NCBI GenBank assembly: GCA_963920635.1
Contig: OY987298.1
Span: forward strand, 85,321,454 to 85,385,453
Direction of reading: 5' to 3'
Source: Pseudeuparius sepicola
Taxonomy: Eukaryota > Arthropoda > Insecta > Coleoptera > Anthribidae
DNA: 64,000 nucleotides
Shown here: one piece after another, positions 63,769 to 64,000 of the stretch
Layout: every line of letters starts with the position of its first letter
Position numbering within the stretch: the stretch's first letter is position 1
Notes under the pieces: generated by a model
What the model was told of the DNA's origin: nothing
Seen by the model: only the letters and a program-made list of their open reading frames with translations
The model's database searches: none
Made by a program: the position numbers and the translations under genes

Positions 63769-64000
63769 CCCTAAAAATTTTTCTATAAAATTTCTGAGTG
63801 CCTTGCCAGCGCACTTTTTCAATTTTCAAAAATGTTGACATGCTTCGAAAAAAAATACCTATGCGACGTAAATTGAGTTCTACAACACGATTCCGCCCTC
63901 AAAATTTTTCTAAAAAATTTCAAAGTACCTGGTCAGCGCACTTTTTCAATTTTCAAAAATGTTGGCATGCTCCGAAAAAAAAATTCCTATGCGACGTAAA
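63769..64000. repeat. Array continuation at right window edge
   Basis: The C monomer ends in an unusual GAGTGCCTTGCCA (about 63,796). An A monomer and the start of a B monomer follow, cut by the window end after CGACGTAAA. The array clearly continues to the right. No flank is visible. Confidence 0.85.

Larger units (their letters stand above)
1..64000. repeat. Satellite DNA array, ~128-bp monomer, head-to-tail
   Basis: The anchor GCGCACTTTTT recurs about every 128 bp from the first line to the last (for example 111, 238, 366, 494, then 12779, 12906, 13032, 13162). It always has the same orientation. Each monomer runs: GCGCACTTTTTCAATTTTC, AAAAATGTTG[A/G/T]CATGCTCCG, a poly-A tract of about 6-15 bases, CCTAT[G/A]CGACGTAAATT, a CTACAACACGATTCCGCCC block, an A/T-rich dyad, then CTGGCCA or a variant. 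About 500 monomers fill the window. No unrelated sequence, inversion or transposon was seen. Base composition is AT-rich with regularly spaced CpGs. The sequence shows a satellite directly. Its placement in heterochromatin or a centromere is inferred from size and homogeneity. I do not recognise the family. Confidence 0.97.

Noticed and set aside
1..64000. About 150 open frames of 61-141 codons on both strands
   Set aside because: All are translations of the same satellite: the same few peptide strings recur on plus and minus strands, overlap one another, begin within the repeat and end where A-tract length shifts the frame. Monomer and trimer lengths (127, 130, 383) are mostly not multiples of three. 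No start context, domain or codon pattern supports a gene.
1..64000. CRISPR array
   Set aside because: The repeated unit is about 128 bp and is continuous. There are no unique spacers between short repeats and no cas-like genes.
1..64000. CENP-B box
   Set aside because: I looked for the conserved TTCG...CGGG pattern in the monomer and found no match. TTCG in A monomers (ATGCTTCGAAAA) is not followed by the required G-rich end.
1..64000. Telomere, rDNA spacer or transposon-internal tandem repeats
   Set aside because: There is no short telomeric repeat, no rRNA-like conserved sequence, no terminal inverted or long terminal repeats, and no transposase or reverse-transcriptase-like frame.
1..64000. 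Naming the species or satellite family
   Set aside because: The A/T-rich motifs and CpG retention fit many invertebrates, but nothing in the window is diagnostic and I do not recognise the monomer.
1..64000. Repeat-protein gene (coding minisatellite)
   Set aside because: No frame stays open over more than about three monomers, and length changes between monomers are not multiples of three.

Overview
The whole 64-kb window is one head-to-tail satellite DNA array. Its monomer is about 128 bp (mostly 126-132 bp), giving roughly 500 copies, all in the same orientation. I found no protein-coding gene, RNA gene, transposon or non-satellite interruption. The many short open frames on both strands are accidental translations of the repeat: the same peptide recurs dozens of times, on both strands, and breaks wherever a poly-A tract gains or loses a base. 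An uninterrupted array of this size points to a eukaryotic heterochromatic, (peri)centromeric, subtelomeric or B-chromosome region. About six CpGs per monomer are retained, which fits a genome without strong germline CpG methylation (many invertebrates). I do not recognise the satellite family and cannot name the organism.

Layout. (1) 1-3,480: a divergent, poorly homogenised zone in which monomers carry AATTGAGTTC or AATTGACTTC and have irregular lengths. (2) 3,481-8,790: a transition zone where the B and C monomer types (AATTAAGTTC) first appear, with a 769-bp duplication. (3) 8,790-12,706: the first regular core, including a 1,282-bp ten-monomer tandem duplication. (4) 12,707-30,660 and 30,661-49,003: two tandem copies of one large unit, 17,954 bp and 18,343 bp, almost identical apart from a short list of whole-monomer gains and losses. 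Each copy holds a 33-monomer higher-order repeat (4,235 bp) next to a 25-monomer version (3,216 bp). (5) 49,004-51,212: sequence that originally followed the large unit. (6) 51,213-57,874 and 57,875-63,768: a second large tandem duplication, 6,662 bp and about 5,894 bp. (7) 63,769-64,000: continuation of the array.

Nothing here works as an operon or pathway. The biology is array dynamics: unequal exchange at several scales (one monomer, 3, 8, 10, 25-33, about 50 and about 140 monomers), with joints that can often be placed to within 15-45 bp. The most notable result is that the length difference between the two approximately 18-kb copies is fully accounted for by five identifiable monomer-scale net changes, so the order of some events can be read from the sequence. 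All offsets were read by eye from marker variants. A full alignment and long-read support are needed to rule out assembly error.
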